Positions 36,649 to 47,723 are shown, numbered from the stretch's first letter. The stretch is DNA of 64,000 bases from Balanoglossus misakiensis (GCA_040954595.2 CM082577.2:13888001-13952000); one strand, 5' to 3'. The notes: generated from the letters alone by a model not told the origin. Numbers and translations are program-made.

Positions 36649-37388
36649 TTAAGGTGGCACTGCATGAAACCGTCAAGACTTTTTCAGAGGCCTATTTCTC
36701 ATCAAAGACAAAGTTAAAACCCCCATAAACCATATATATTCTGGAAGCTGAGATTTTGAACTTTTGTTTGAGTTGCAAATATTATTGATCCCCGGAAATG
36801 GTGGCGATTTTGGGTGAAAAAACCATTTTTTGATATTATGTCATGAAATTTAAAATAGGTAAAAAAGTTGACCATGCATCATGCATCTTAATATGTCATT
36901 CAAAACTAGAGTACACTTGCAAAAAAACGCTAATTTTGTTTTGCGTTATCTGCTTCCATTGAGGAGTAACAGCGTTTAAAAGTTAGATTTTCAGAAAATT
37001 TGATCAAATTCACGGTGAGTTGTATTGAATCAGAGTTTATTCCCGCCAGGGACACTTTATCGACAAACAAAACTAGCGTTTTGTTGGATGGGTCATACAC
37101 AATTCCCTGTCAAAATTTGAGCAAATTCGGCCAACGCAGGGCGAAGCTATTTTAGTCCGAAGTTGTCAAAAGCAGCGAAAATGCAAACCGAGAAAAACGG
37201 CCATTTGCATTGTTGACACCTATTTGTTAAGCTGTGAACTCATTCAGAAAAGTGCTATTTTGGGGTGATTATGCACCATTTCCGCCAAGACGTATTAGTC
37301 AGGGTGTGGGTCAGTATAAGGCCTACCGATTTAAGTAAAAAAGTAAAATTTGGCAAAAATCACAACTTTTCATGCAATGCCACCTTAA
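36649..37388. mobile_element. TTAA-flanked TIR element (740 bp)
   Basis: The inverted ends GGTGGCACTGCATGAAA (36653) and TTTCATGCAATGCCACC (to 37384) sit between TTAA copies (36649-36652, 37385-37388). No transposase was seen. It is probably a non-autonomous piggyBac/Kolobok-type element. Confidence 0.75.
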
Positions 37389-38758
37389 TATGTTGATTAG
37401 ATGACAGTTTTTCTAAACCAGGACAAGATTTCGACAATTGCGTTTACGGACGATAGATTTTTCGTAAGAAACAAATGGCTGTCGCTTATCCCTTATGCTG
37501 CCAAAGTTTGTGAAGCTGGTTTGATTTCCAGGTTGCCTAGAATCCTGGCACAAAGGCCTGTTTGGCTGCCAAGTGTGTGTTACTCGGTAGGGCCTTTACA
37601 AGACCCTCAGCCAAACCAGTGAAAACCAGTACTATATAGTACATTTTGCGGGGGTCTAAAATGCAAAGGTATGTCAAATTACATTATATTATGTACCGGT
37701 ATGTGAGCCATACCGTTCAAAATAGGTTTAGAAAGAGAAAATGGCATATATATATTTTAAAGGACTTGACACCCTAAACAGGTATGACACCCATTAGTGT
37801 TAGGGTTAAACTGATCATGTCATGAAATAAAGCATCTGCCATATTGGAATTTACAGTGAACGTCCAAATGCACACCAAATTCATACAGCTGGTTTTGAAA
37901 GAAGACAGCTCTGTGAAGGATAGTTCTTTTAAATGATCATGGTATGAATTCATAAAAAAATTACATTCAACATCAGAAGTTTACTTTGAACACACAAATG
38001 ATGCAGTGTTGAAATGCCTCTACAAACCCATGAATTGATATAAAAAATTATGAATATCAGCCAAGTTTTATCATTCATTCCTCAAAAAATACCCTGTGAC
38101 CCATGTAGAAGTATGGTCTCGGTAAAAGGTTCCAATGCTCGTCCCATTCTATTGTTGCAGCTGAGCATTTCAAAGAAAATCTCATTTGCATATAGGTAAA
38201 AGCAAGCTTTGGTTACCAATTTGGTGGACACTTTCATCAAAAAATAAAAGTCTGATTTTGTCTCATTTCATGTCATAGCAAGAAAGTAGGACTGCTACTG
38301 TTTATGGAAACATATGTTAAAAGATAACTTTCTGAAGAATTTTTCTGATACAGCCAGTCATTTTATGATATGCAAAACACCTACTACGGATGTGACCTTC
38401 ATTTTTTTCAGAGAAAAACTTTCACAAAGGAACACAAGAACAAGTTAAATATACATTTCATTTCATATTTGATGAAGAGAAAGCTTAGTGAAAGATGTAA
38501 ACCAGTTTGCAACGGTTAAAAACCATATTTACTTACTCATACAGGAAACTGTAACATACGTCAGTTAATTTGCATTGCTTAAATTCAGGAACTGTGTCAT
38601 ACACTTTCAATATTTTAACAACAATGTGATAATAAAGCTCCACATTCTATATAGGTGGGTACAGATACAAGAAGTCTTCATTAGGTTAGCCGAAGTAAGA
38701 GTTTGAGACAAAGTTTATAAAACACAACCCAGTTTTTAGGTCCCATTGGTATAGGCAT
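37389..38758. other. Unassigned non-coding stretch
   Basis: No exon was recognised up to the BEL target site. Confidence 0.4.
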
Positions 38759-38763
38759 ATATA

Positions 38764-39110
38764 TGTGGGGGTGAATTTATTGAGCAAAGCTCTTTATATC
38801 GGACTTCCGTGAAACCACGAACTGGTACAGAACAGTACTGCGATGCGTGCGACTCGCAGATTTCCAAAAACAACACTGAACTCGAAATTCCAGAATGTCA
38901 GCTCCAAAAATAGTCCATCGGACGCGGGGAAACCCATGAGCACCGATTGGCTCAAACCGTAGGATTTTGCTACATTTGACGTCAGTTTCACCGGCAATGC
39001 ATAAATTAAAGCTCAACCAAATCCGGTTTTTGCATCAAGCTCAAGCACTAAAAACACGAAACAACATGTAAATCATCAAAGATATTTCCTTTTCCCAAAC
39101 CTTACGATAT
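38764..39110 (-). repeat. BEL 3' LTR (intact)
   Basis: 347 bp. It contains the uninterrupted site GAACAGTACTGCGATGCG, where the TIR transposon entered the sister LTR, and CTCAAACCGTAGG, where the Gypsy element entered. It therefore serves as the empty-site reference for both insertions. Confidence 0.9.
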
Positions 39111-39295
39111 TCTCCGGCGGGCCCAAAGTGAAAATCCGACTGAAAGTCATTTTAATAGGCTAGAGTCAATGTACGAAATCGTCGAATGAATATCGATGGG
39201 AAAAGTTGTCGAAATCTAACACTGAAACAAACACAGCAAAAATATGCGAAAAGTTCTGACACTAATGTTTAATGTCATAGAATCGTCCAGATTGT

Positions 39296-42187
39296 TCATA
39301 AGTCCTTGATACAATTCTGGATCAGTTGTCGGGCAGCGATGGCTGTTTTCCGTTTTGGACGAACACTTCGATGGTCGTCTGGTTGCGTTGTGTCTTCGCG
39401 ATCCACTCCTCCTTGAGTGAACGCAGGAACGTCGTGTTCAGGACGATCGTCCGTAGTTTCCACACAGTTGGGTGACTGCACCTCCAGCGGGTAAAGTTTC
39501 TGGATTGGTCGATTGGTTTTACCCGATGATGTCTTGATTTCTGTAGATCTTACCAGACCATCGTTCCCGTAATAAAGTTTGAGAACTTTGGCCATTCTCC
39601 ATTTCATTCGTTTGTCCACATCACTGTGTACAAGTACTATGTCACCAACCTGAATAGAATTGGTTTTTGTACCAGTGGCAGTCAGTTGATGTCGCTCTCT
39701 GAGGGCGGTGAGGTATTCGGTAGACCATCTCTTCCAAAAGTCAGACAGAAGATGACACAAATGACGGTGTCGCTCATTGAGTGTGTTGTGGTTTCCATAT
39801 GATGGATCATTGTATTCATCTAGGTCCACAGGCAAGTTCGGTAGAGGCGTTAATGGTCGACCGTTCAGTAGATGTGACGGAGTCAAGGCAACCGGGTCAT
39901 CCTCAGTTGTAGACACATAGGTCAAAGGTCGATCATTGAGCGTCCCTTCAATCTCCGCGAGAAGAGTGCGTAGTTCTTCGAACGTGATAAACGAGCGACC
40001 TAGTACTTTTTTGATCGCGGTCTTCGTCAGGCCAATTAAACGTTCCCAAAACCCACCATACCAGGGTGCGCGTTTTGGTATGAAAGTCCAAGTGACGCGA
40101 TGTTCAGAAAGTTCTTTCTTGACTTCAGCTGACTCGAATAAATCACGGAGTTCGTCAGCAGCAGAAAGATATGTTGAAGCATTGTCCGATAACATTTTCG
40201 TAGGTAGAGATCGCCGTGCTGCGAAACGTCGAAATGCCATCATAAAGGAGTGAGTGCTCAGGTCTGGCACAAGTTCAAGATGGACTGCACGTGTTACTGC
40301 GCATGTAAACAAGCACACGTAACATTTCATTTCTTTCTTGTCTGTTGTTTTGACGAATAAAGCTCCTGTGAAATCAACTCCCGTTACCGTGAACGGTGGC
40401 ACCATGTTTACACGATAGTCCGGTAATGGTGCAGTTAATGGCTTTTGATACGGTTTGCCATCAACACGTCGACAAGTTACACATTTGCGCGCGATAGACT
40501 TCACTGCGCGTCGAATCTGCGGTATCCAGTAGCGTTGTCGTAGTGACGTGATGACGGATTGAGTTCCACCGTGTTTGAGTCGGATATGATCATGTCGAAT
40601 AATCAGATCGGTAAAATGATGACCATTGGGCAGTAGGATGGGGAACTTGGTAGCGAAATTTACCGGTGCGTTATGTATGCGTCCCCCGCAGCGTAGAATT
40701 TCGTCATCATCAATGAAAAGTTTCAGCTGTCTTACTAACGGACCGTATTTCTTGTTTTGACCACGTAGCGAATTTATGGTATCGCGGTATGTGTCGCTCT
40801 GGATTTCTTTGATCCATATGATTTCTGATTCATTGATCTCGTCAGCTGTGATCGGTCCGCGTGGTACATCGCTTCTGTGTTTCAGTATAGACACAAAGCG
40901 GCGAACATATGCAGTAATTCGAAGGAGTTTGTTTAGAGAACTGTAGTTTGATGCGTCAATAGCATGTTGAATTCCAACGGGAATCTCGCTCGGTGCGACA
41001 ATTTCTGACGGCGAATTTATTTGTGGCGACTCGCGTGTGTACGGTTCATTGTGCGGCAAGTTGCAATGAACGGCGTAGTCATCATTGACAGCAGGCAATA
41101 CAGAACGTACCCCTTCGGAGGGTAAACTAGCTAGGTGGTGGACTGAAGTGTCGTTTTCCTCAGTCGTGACCTCACCAAAGTTCGCGATTGTATCAGTTTG
41201 TTCCTCGAACAATGGGGAGTCAAACAGATGGCAGATAGGACAACTATCTTTCGTTGGCAACCACTCTGGTCCTTTCCACCAGAGTTCAGACTTGTTCAGC
41301 TCTTCAGCAGAAATTCCGCGTGTAAGAAGATCAGCGGGATTGTAGGCGGTTGGACAGTATTTGTAGTCTTGTGGGAAATCTTTTATTTCCTTCACTCTGT
41401 TTGCTGTGAAGATAGGCAGCTTTTTATCGCTATTTATCCAATGTAGTACGATCTGCGAATCTGACCAAAGAACGCGTTTTGTGAAGTTGTATTTTGAAGA
41501 TAGCGCGTCGCACACGAATTTACTCAGTCGAGTGGCGATAACAGCGGCCACCAGCTCCAATCTGGGCAAAGTCAGTGTCTTGTTGTTGATTGGAGCCACG
41601 CGGTTTTTAGCCATGACAAGTGCGGTTTCGTTATCTTTCTTTAGGTAAACAACAGCACCGTAAGCTTTCATTGAAGCGTCAGCGAAAACGTGTAGTTCGC
41701 AGTCGGTATTGACTGGCTTGGCAGTCTCAGGAAAATATTGCCGGTTCAATGCAGTATTGGCGCTTTGATTCAAATTATCAGCGATTGTACACCATGCGTT
41801 TGACATGTTGTCCTCGAGGGGCTCATCCCAATGTACATCGGCTTTCCATATTTCTTGGATGAGTAGTTTTGCTTTGACATGCACGGGTGAAAGTAGACCC
41901 AGCGGGTCATACAGTGACGCTGTATGACTGACCACGTCGCGTTTAGTGGGTAGCACGTTTGGGGATTTATCAGCGATATCTTTGTACGTGAGCGTATCAT
42001 TTTCTGTGTTCCATTGCATTCCGAGAGTATTTACACGCGGTGACGGATTTAGTTTGTTGTCATTCTCAGCAAGTGTACGCACAGTCATTGTTCGATGACC
42101 ACGAACGCAAGTTGAAACCACAAGAATCCATGAGTTTGTTGGATTCCGCGTAGTATGTTTTGGCTTCAGTTTCAGAAGCGCATCCAC
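39296..42187 (-). CDS. BEL/Pao pol, C-terminal part (A17/RNase H, integrase)
   Basis: This is the 963-codon downstream part of a broken pol. Domains in order: the end of RT; the Pao-specific Peptidase_A17/RNase H region (HVFADASMKAYGAVVYLK, LPRLELVAAV, LWSDSQIVLHWI, YNPADLLTRG); an integrase zinc-binding H2C2 region (HDHIRLKHGG and CVTCRRVDG); the DDE integrase core with Asp in GVDFTG, Asp in MLSDNAS and Glu in GGFWERL; and a C-terminal DUF5641-type domain (IQVGDIVLVHSD). It would integrate and process the element's cDNA. The first residues up to about MTVRTLAEN are an out-of-frame run-in, not true pol. The ORF is separated from the upstream half by two frameshifts, so this copy is defective. 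Confidence 0.9.
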   Translation of the reverse strand: MDALLKLKPKHTTRNPTNSWILVVSTCVRGHRTMTVRTLAENDNKLNPSPRVNTLGMQWNTENDTLTYKDIADKSPNVLPTKRDVVSHTASLYDPLGLLSPVHVKAKLLIQEIWKADVHWDEPLEDNMSNAWCTIADNLNQSANTALNRQYFPETAKPVNTDCELHVFADASMKAYGAVVYLKKDNETALVMAKNRVAPINNKTLTLPRLELVAAVIATRLSKFVCDALSSKYNFTKRVLWSDSQIVLHWINSDKKLPIFTANRVKEIKDFPQDYKYCPTAYNPADLLTRGISAEELNKSELWWKGPEWLPTKDSCPICHLFDSPLFEEQTDTIANFGEVTTEENDTSVHHLASLPSEGVRSVLPAVNDDYAVHCNLPHNEPYTRESPQINSPSEIVAPSEIPVGIQHAIDASNYSSLNKLLRITAYVRRFVSILKHRSDVPRGPITADEINESEIIWIKEIQSDTYRDTINSLRGQNKKYGPLVRQLKLFIDDDEILRCGGRIHNAPVNFATKFPILLPNGHHFTDLIIRHDHIRLKHGGTQSVITSLRQRYWIPQIRRAVKSIARKCVTCRRVDGKPYQKPLTAPLPDYRVNMVPPFTVTGVDFTGALFVKTTDKKEMKCYVCLFTCAVTRAVHLELVPDLSTHSFMMAFRRFAARRSLPTKMLSDNASTYLSAADELRDLFESAEVKKELSEHRVTWTFIPKRAPWYGGFWERLIGLTKTAIKKVLGRSFITFEELRTLLAEIEGTLNDRPLTYVSTTEDDPVALTPSHLLNGRPLTPLPNLPVDLDEYNDPSYGNHNTLNERHRHLCHLLSDFWKRWSTEYLTALRERHQLTATGTKTNSIQVGDIVLVHSDVDKRMKWRMAKVLKLYYGNDGLVRSTEIKTSSGKTNRPIQKLYPLEVQSPNCVETTDDRPEHDVPAFTQGGVDREDTTQPDDHRSVRPKRKTAIAARQLIQNCIKDL

Positions 42188-42335
42188 TGATTACATCATC
42201 AACGTAAATATCTCGCTTCAAGTCCGAGGCGGCGGGAATTTCCGTATTAGCTTCTAGCTGCGTCTTTACAACGGCGTTGAGTATGAATGGGCTACAAACC
42301 GCTCCGAATAAAACCGATTTGAACTCAGGAACTGA
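42095..42335 (-). pseudogene. BEL RT palm segment in a third frame
   Basis: Between the two long BEL ORFs the reverse-transcriptase sequence continues in a third frame, including the catalytic IYVDD box. One frame change lies near 42325-42335 and the other near 42095-42105. Both look like simple indels. They split the RT and make this copy unable to produce a complete polymerase. Confidence 0.75.
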
Positions 42336-44956
42336 TATGTGACGAATTCACTTTCGGTGTCACTCGCGTTTGAAAGCCACAAGAACTTTGTGAACTTTCT
42401 ATCGTGTGGTTCAAGTCGTATTTGAAGGAATGCCTTCTCGATATCGCTAGCGATTGCGATCGGATTTGCTCTGAAGCGCAGTAGAATGGACGTTAAATCG
42501 TTCAATAACGGTGGCCCTGTTAACAAACAATCGTTCAGGCTTGGAGACGTGTTGTCGCCTTTGCAACTACAATCGTAAACGATACGAATGGGTGTGGTCG
42601 CGGAGTCTTTTTTGACGTGTCTATGCGGCAGGTAGTGACCACCTTCAGGGTTGTTGTTTTCGACGCGTTCAATGAAACCCTGTTTTTCTTGATCAGCGAT
42701 GACTTTATCGTATATAGTTAGAATGTCCGAAGGAAGTCTGCGTATCATTGCGCGTGTTCTATTACTAGCAACACGAAAGTTAGTAGGTAGCGGATCATGG
42801 TCCGGTTTCCATGGTAACTTGGCGACGAAGTGATTGTCCTCGCGACGAAGATGCGTATCTCTATATGCTTCGAATTCGGCTTCTTTGGTGAGCTCGGTGT
42901 CGGTTCGCGATACGTTGTCTTTTATGCCGATGGACTCTAAGTCCCAATATGAAGTTATCGCGTTGTCATTCAAAGTGTCCGTAATGACATGGAATACGTT
43001 CGCAGCAGTAGTAGATTTCCCTTTCAGTTTTGGGCCGGAGAGTAAGTAGCCGAATGGCGAACTAACGGCGGTAGGACCTTGACCGCGGATAATTTCGTTT
43101 CCTACAAAACTCCAGTAATAATCCGCGCCTATGAGAATATCAATATCGTAGCACCCGTCGTTCGAGACAGGGTGGGCCAAACGGAGGCCCTGCAAGTACG
43201 GTAATGTCAGCAGATACGGATCCACATGATTTTTGAGGCCCGCGGAAATTTCGGGAATCAGAAGCGCGTCAATTGGTAATTTGTTACCAGCTATGGTGTG
43301 GAGGTCGAAAGTCCCTTTCTTCATGGAACGCATGCGTGTGTGTTTATTTCCGAAGGCGGCGAGATTGAGCGATTCTGAGCGTGAAATATTGGCGCGAACG
43401 CGATCGGCGAAACTTTCTGTTACGAATGTACGGTTCGCCCCTTCATCGAAAAGTACTGTGGCGGTGACGACAGTTCCGTTGTTTGCGGAGACTGGGATTT
43501 TAGCAGTTTTCAATAGTACCGGACCGGTCAGTGCACTACTCCCGGATGAGAAGTGCACCTGTGTATTTTCTGACATTGATGAACGTCGTTCGCTGTCATT
43601 TGCAGAATTGTTCACTTTGTGTCCCTTGTTTCGTTCAGTTTGACGGCCACTTTCACTGCGGGACTCGGTTTGCTTTCCGGCTCTATTGTTGCGAACAAAG
43701 TCAGTTTGATGTAGCGAAGTATGATGTTTGCGTTGACAGTGTCTGCACGAGTATTTGGAAATGCATTTTCCGACTACATGTTTTCCCAGACAGTTATAGC
43801 AAAGTTTGTCTCGGCGTACAATCTCCATACGTGACTTAGCATCAGATACAACTGTGCAATCGTTTGGTGAATGAGTTCCTTTGCAGTAGACGCAGGGACG
43901 TTGCTGATTTGGTGACCGAGAAAATCTCTGCCCTCGAGTCGTAGAATTGGAATGAAAGGTGGCGATGGTTGCCGGGTGGCGATGGACATCACTGTCGTTG
44001 CCTACAGATCTGGCCCTTATTTCACATAGGACGGCTTTGCGGAGATCGGGCAAGTCCCAGGGAACTTCTCCGCGAGAACGAGCCAGTATTTGCTGTACCT
44101 CTGTGGGTAGTTTTTCCAGTATCATGGGTATAAGTAGTTTCCCATATGAAGTTTCTTTCTCTCCCAGAGCGTCTAGACCGCGTACGTGGGATTCGTGTGT
44201 ATCGTAGAATTGACGTAGACTTGTTACATCAGCAGTCGGGGTGGGAAGTTCCCACAGAGCTTTCATATGAGCGCTGATGATCGTTTGCGTTTGACCGTAT
44301 CTTTCCTTCAAAATTGCTATAGCGTTGGCATAATTTGCCTCGGTAAGTTCAAGTCCTTCAATGGAGCGTACTGCCTCGTCCGTTACGAGACTTCGTAGGT
44401 ACGTGAACTTTTGAACGTTAGAAAGTGAACTGTCCTGATGAACAGATGCGTTGAATGTATCCATGAAGCTTACCCATTTCAGTGTGTTCCCTGCGAAAGT
44501 TTGGAGCTCGAGTTTGGGTAGTTGAACCGTTTTTCGTTGGGCGACGACTGGCCGCGTAGATTCGGCCGTAGAAACAGCTGCGTTTCGAATTGTAGTGAAA
44601 TCATGTTGATGAGTTTCGATAAACTGTCCGATGAGTTCTTTTCTCTCTGAAATTGTAACTTCGTAGTCGCCTGTTTCTTCGACATCTCTATCGGTTTCGG
44701 GATCTGGAGTGTTGTTGAAAATCTGTTCGTCGATGGCTGCGAGTCGCGAATATCTCGTCAGGACGAGAGCGTAGGTTGCTTTGATTGTAGCGTAGACTTG
44801 TGACTTATCGGCCTCATCGTTTGAATCGTTGTATTGCGCGATTTCTCCTTCTGCTTTGTTGAAAGCCTTCGTAAGTTGCGATCGGCACACTGTTCTTCGT
44901 TTCTTGAGATCGGGAAGAGGGTTTTGAACCGCTGGTTGTTCGGCGTTGATAGACAT
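42266..44956 (-). CDS. BEL/Pao gag-protease-RT N-terminal part
   Basis: The frame is open from inside the LTR. The first suitable ATG (44956) gives MSINAEQPAV, 38 nt inside the LTR edge and just after the primer-binding site. Domains: DUF1759-type gag/capsid (LPKLELQTFAGNTLKW, YLRSLVTDEA); Cys/His nucleic-acid-binding knuckles (CVYCKGTHSPNDC, CYNCLGKHVVGKC, CRHCQRKHHTSLH); DUF1758-type aspartic protease (LFDEGANRTFV, ILIGADYYW); and the start of RT (IRIVYDCSCK, AIASDIEKAFLQI). The catalytic Asp of the protease is in a DEGA rather than DTGA context, common in Pao elements. The ORF ends by frameshift soon after TYQF inside RT. Confidence 0.9.
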   Translation of the reverse strand: MSINAEQPAVQNPLPDLKKRRTVCRSQLTKAFNKAEGEIAQYNDSNDEADKSQVYATIKATYALVLTRYSRLAAIDEQIFNNTPDPETDRDVEETGDYEVTISERKELIGQFIETHQHDFTTIRNAAVSTAESTRPVVAQRKTVQLPKLELQTFAGNTLKWVSFMDTFNASVHQDSSLSNVQKFTYLRSLVTDEAVRSIEGLELTEANYANAIAILKERYGQTQTIISAHMKALWELPTPTADVTSLRQFYDTHESHVRGLDALGEKETSYGKLLIPMILEKLPTEVQQILARSRGEVPWDLPDLRKAVLCEIRARSVGNDSDVHRHPATIATFHSNSTTRGQRFSRSPNQQRPCVYCKGTHSPNDCTVVSDAKSRMEIVRRDKLCYNCLGKHVVGKCISKYSCRHCQRKHHTSLHQTDFVRNNRAGKQTESRSESGRQTERNKGHKVNNSANDSERRSSMSENTQVHFSSGSSALTGPVLLKTAKIPVSANNGTVVTATVLFDEGANRTFVTESFADRVRANISRSESLNLAAFGNKHTRMRSMKKGTFDLHTIAGNKLPIDALLIPEISAGLKNHVDPYLLTLPYLQGLRLAHPVSNDGCYDIDILIGADYYWSFVGNEIIRGQGPTAVSSPFGYLLSGPKLKGKSTTAANVFHVITDTLNDNAITSYWDLESIGIKDNVSRTDTELTKEAEFEAYRDTHLRREDNHFVAKLPWKPDHDPLPTNFRVASNRTRAMIRRLPSDILTIYDKVIADQEKQGFIERVENNNPEGGHYLPHRHVKKDSATTPIRIVYDCSCKGDNTSPSLNDCLLTGPPLLNDLTSILLRFRANPIAIASDIEKAFLQIRLEPHDRKFTKFLWLSNASDTESEFVTYQFLSSNRFYSERFVAHSYSTPL

Positions 44957-44970
44957 CACGGAATCCGATA

Positions 44971-44987
44971 TCCTGGTCTCGGCACCA
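44971..44987 (-). promoter_or_regulatory. BEL primer-binding site
   Basis: TGGTGCCGAGACCAGGA on the minus strand lies 6 nt inside the 5' LTR. It begins with TGG, as needed to pair with a tRNA CCA end. The complementary acceptor stem resembles a tRNA-Phe-like GCCGAGA stem. The identity of the tRNA is a guess. Confidence 0.6.
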
Positions 44988-45070
44988 AAATAATGTGGGG
45001 GTGAATTTATTGAGCAAAGCTCTTTATATCGGACTTCCGTGAAACCACGAACTGGTACAGAACAGTACTG

Positions 45071-45218
45071 TACCGTGGCCGAAATCGACACACGGTGTAG
45101 GTTTCAAACCTACACTGTCCCTTTGCTACAAAATGCGCGCGTACGGTGTAGGTTTCAAACCTACACTGTCCCTTTGGTGAAACGAAAAAAGCAAGTGTAG
45201 GTTTCAAGTAGTGTCCAC
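45071..45218. repeat. Left TIR with palindromic units
   Basis: Two full copies and one half copy of the palindrome GTGTAGGTTTCAAACCTACAC, separated by 'tgtccctttgctacaaaatgcgcgcgtacg'. It could be a transposase-binding array. The periodic look is similar to a CRISPR but the context is a TIR. Confidence 0.9.
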
Positions 45219-45263
45219 AATGTTGTGATCAATTTACATGAGAACCTTTTAATTTCTGCACAG

Positions 45264-45457
45264 GTGGTTCCAACTGTCTACAGAGATTACCCTGCAATAC
45301 AGATGAATTGGAAGATCATGCAAGTGTACCTAATTATGTGGGAGATTGTCAAATTACTGACTATTTGAATACCATCATGACTGAAGAACTGCCACCTAAA
45401 AGCCCTGCAGAAGCTAAAAGGTTGTATAGGACATTATTGGATATTCTGTTGAACTAA
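45264..45457 (+). CDS. 3'-terminal exon fragment, unknown protein, captured
   Basis: The acceptor 'cctttt.atttctgcacag' precedes 45264. The exon completes a Gly codon and reads GSNCLQRLPCNTDELEDHAS, ending KRLYRTLLDILLN and TAA. It sits only 45 bp inside the left TIR, so any upstream exons of this gene cannot lie inside the transposon. It is therefore a captured or truncated gene end rather than a functional gene. The family is not recognised. Confidence 0.5.
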
Positions 45458-47034
45458 GTGCAACTTTTGACAATGTACAGTACTGCTGAACATGTATTAT
45501 GTTTGACTGGCTTACTAATTGAGCATCTTTGAAAGGCATCATTTTTCTGACCATTCATTTCAAAATTCGACCTACATTTTTTGCGACTGATAGATTGTAA
45601 TTTTGGGCAAGAACCTGACTAAAATGGCAGCCTGAACATGAACTTTGCAGGCGAGTGTATTTAAAGATATTTTGCCAGCTTTCCATACATAATTTCAGGC
45701 ATGGAAATTCCTGGCGACTGTGACACAACAGATCTTTGTAAATCTGTACACAGACAGAATGCAGAGGGTGTTCTTGTATCTGAACTTTATGGAAAATATA
45801 ATGTAAATATCTGTTGTATTATATAGTTATAGTCATGATGAGTTTATTCATTTGCATTTTGAGTAATAAGTGTAAGAATACAGACACATGAAATTTACTG
45901 GTACAATGTTCAGAAACACAATTTAGTAATGCACTTAGAACCATTAACTTTGACTACTATAATTTATTGAATACACTTCATCTTTTGCTAATTAAATTCT
46001 ACAACACAACTACAGTGTATGTGACTGTTTATTTCTATTTCTATTTATGCGAGGGACAAAAAATAAGTTTACTCAAGAAAGAAGTTCAGCTTAACAAACT
46101 TTTATGTCATGTTTGGTGTTACATTCAAACAAGCCTTGAGGAAGGCATATAGTTTCTAGATATAGAATAAATTGTCAATAGTAGCAATGTTGGAATGTAT
46201 CACAATGAAAATTGACATGCAAACATAAATGTCATAGGCACTGAACTAAGTAATATCAACTTTAATGACTGAGTGATGGATTTGGACATGGAGAATTTAT
46301 CAATATACGCCTTGCATAAGGTATAGTCCCTGTAGTTACTAGTACCGGTAGTTACTCGAGGCTCAACCTGTTTTTTTTGTGTTTTTTTCTCTTCATTTCA
46401 TAGCTTAAGTGGGATATCATTATCAAACTAGTCTTGGTAGCTGCAGTTCAATGAATGTAAACAGCTGGACTACCACTTGAATTATTTTGTAGGCCAAATA
46501 GACTTTTGAGTAAGTAGTCTGTTGATACGGGACTACTTGCAATTTTGAGCCCTACGTGTACATGAACACAAGTCGTTGAAGATGTAATGTGATATAATGT
46601 TAGCGAATAAGTCCTGTAGCATAGAGTGTGGAAAATGGATTAACCTGTTTACTTTGCCATGGACATTAGTCAAATTTATAACATGTAAACAGTTGTCAAA
46701 TCACAGCCAATCATAATGCATCTTTTCCAGTCTTGTTCATCGAAAAAGTACAGTCCATCTTGGAAACTTGTCATCATCACAGTCAATTAACCAATCAAAT
46801 ACCTTCGAATATGTACATGTACCCAGTCCATAAGAAGCAACATGCACTTTGAATGGTTTGTTTCCTAGGATGTACATTGTTAATACTTTAACAAAGGTGG
46901 TTATAGAAGTTACAAGACAGTAGAAAAGTTGAAATTACAATCATCATCTAAAAGTCTTTTTTCTTTACAAATGTTAACAAGTTCACTGACATACATGTAG
47001 TTCAAGTAACAGCTATGATCAAGTCTGAGCCATC
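45458..47034. other. Transposon interior, non-coding
   Basis: AT-rich with no recognised ORF. It presumably includes the 3' UTRs of the two convergent exon fragments. Confidence 0.5.
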
Positions 47035-47270
47035 TTACACTTGGCCAAAGCCTGCACTGTTAAGAATGCCAAATTCCATAATCTCTTTGAACTTTATGTA
47101 GGATTTTACAACAGGTATTCTTAGTATGTTTCCACATGTATTTGCAATTGGAAATAGCTTTTCATCAGCTTGAGCCCTACGAAAATCCAAAGTGGGGGAT
47201 GGCCTAAATCCAAGTGGAGGTTCCTTGTCCAATCCAGTGGCAAATACTACTATGTCCTTCAATGTCACAT
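47035..47270 (-). CDS. HECT-domain C-terminal exon (G2E3-like), captured or cargo
   Basis: The acceptor on the minus strand is 'gggcgaggcag'. The exon reads VTLKDIVVFATGLDKEPPLG, then FPIANTCGNILRIPV, then FKEIMEFGILNSAGFGQV and a stop. This is the end of a HECT E3 lobe as found in the multi-copy G2/M-phase-specific E3 ligase-like proteins of invertebrates and fish. The key Cys (ANTC) that would accept ubiquitin is present. Upstream HECT exons were not found in the 650 bp before the right TIR, so the gene is incomplete here. It is either a captured fragment or what is left of a cargo gene. Confidence 0.65.
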
Positions 47271-47409
47271 CTGCCTCGCCCTCTATACAAATGGAAAAAT
47301 AGGGAAATACAGGTGCACTAATTAATATCAGCTTTTTTGAAAGTCATTGGTATACTTTCACACGCAATTTAAAGTATAATAACTATGACTTAATGAGTGA
47401 TTGGATCTG

Positions 47410-47411
47410 CA

Positions 47412-47454
<43 letters not shown>

Positions 47455-47534
47455 ATGTATGTATGTATGTATGTATGTATGTATGTATGTATGTATGTAT
47501 GTATGTATGTATGTATGTGTGTATGTATGTATGC

Positions 47535-47567
<33 letters not shown>

Positions 47568-47580
47568 TGTGTGTATGTAC
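47410..47580. repeat. (GTGT)n/(GTAT)n microsatellite
   Basis: A long tract of GTGT then GTAT units inside the TIR transposon. The Tyr/Val/Cys-Met open frames over it are artefacts. Confidence 0.95.
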
Positions 47581-47606
47581 CGGTATGAATGTATTATATT
47601 AATTAT

Positions 47607-47723
47607 GTCGAGGTTTGCATATATTGAAAATTCGGGCTACAGTCAATCTAGTGATTTTAGTGGATTGAGGCTTTCAACAGTTACAAGCAACCGAACACAT
47701 ACTGTTCCTTTACAAGTAAGTAC
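47607..47723 (+). CDS. Possible short first exon inside the TIR transposon
   Basis: An ATG (47607) opens MSRFAYIENSGYSQSSDFSG and continues to a consensus donor gtaagt near 47716-47721. It has no downstream partner before the right TIR, so it could only be spliced into sequence outside the element or into nothing. The evidence is weak: one ATG and one donor. Confidence 0.2.

Noticed and set aside
39936-41648. + strand open frames opposite BEL pol
   Set aside because: Shadows of the pol gene on the other strand.
45071-45218. CRISPR-like regular repeats
   Set aside because: Two to three palindromic units inside a transposon TIR in an animal genome, with no cas genes and conserved spacers.
45264-45457. 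Last exon of a host gene spliced across the BEL insertion
   Set aside because: The exon lies inside the TIR transposon, which itself lies inside the BEL LTR, so it came with the transposon.
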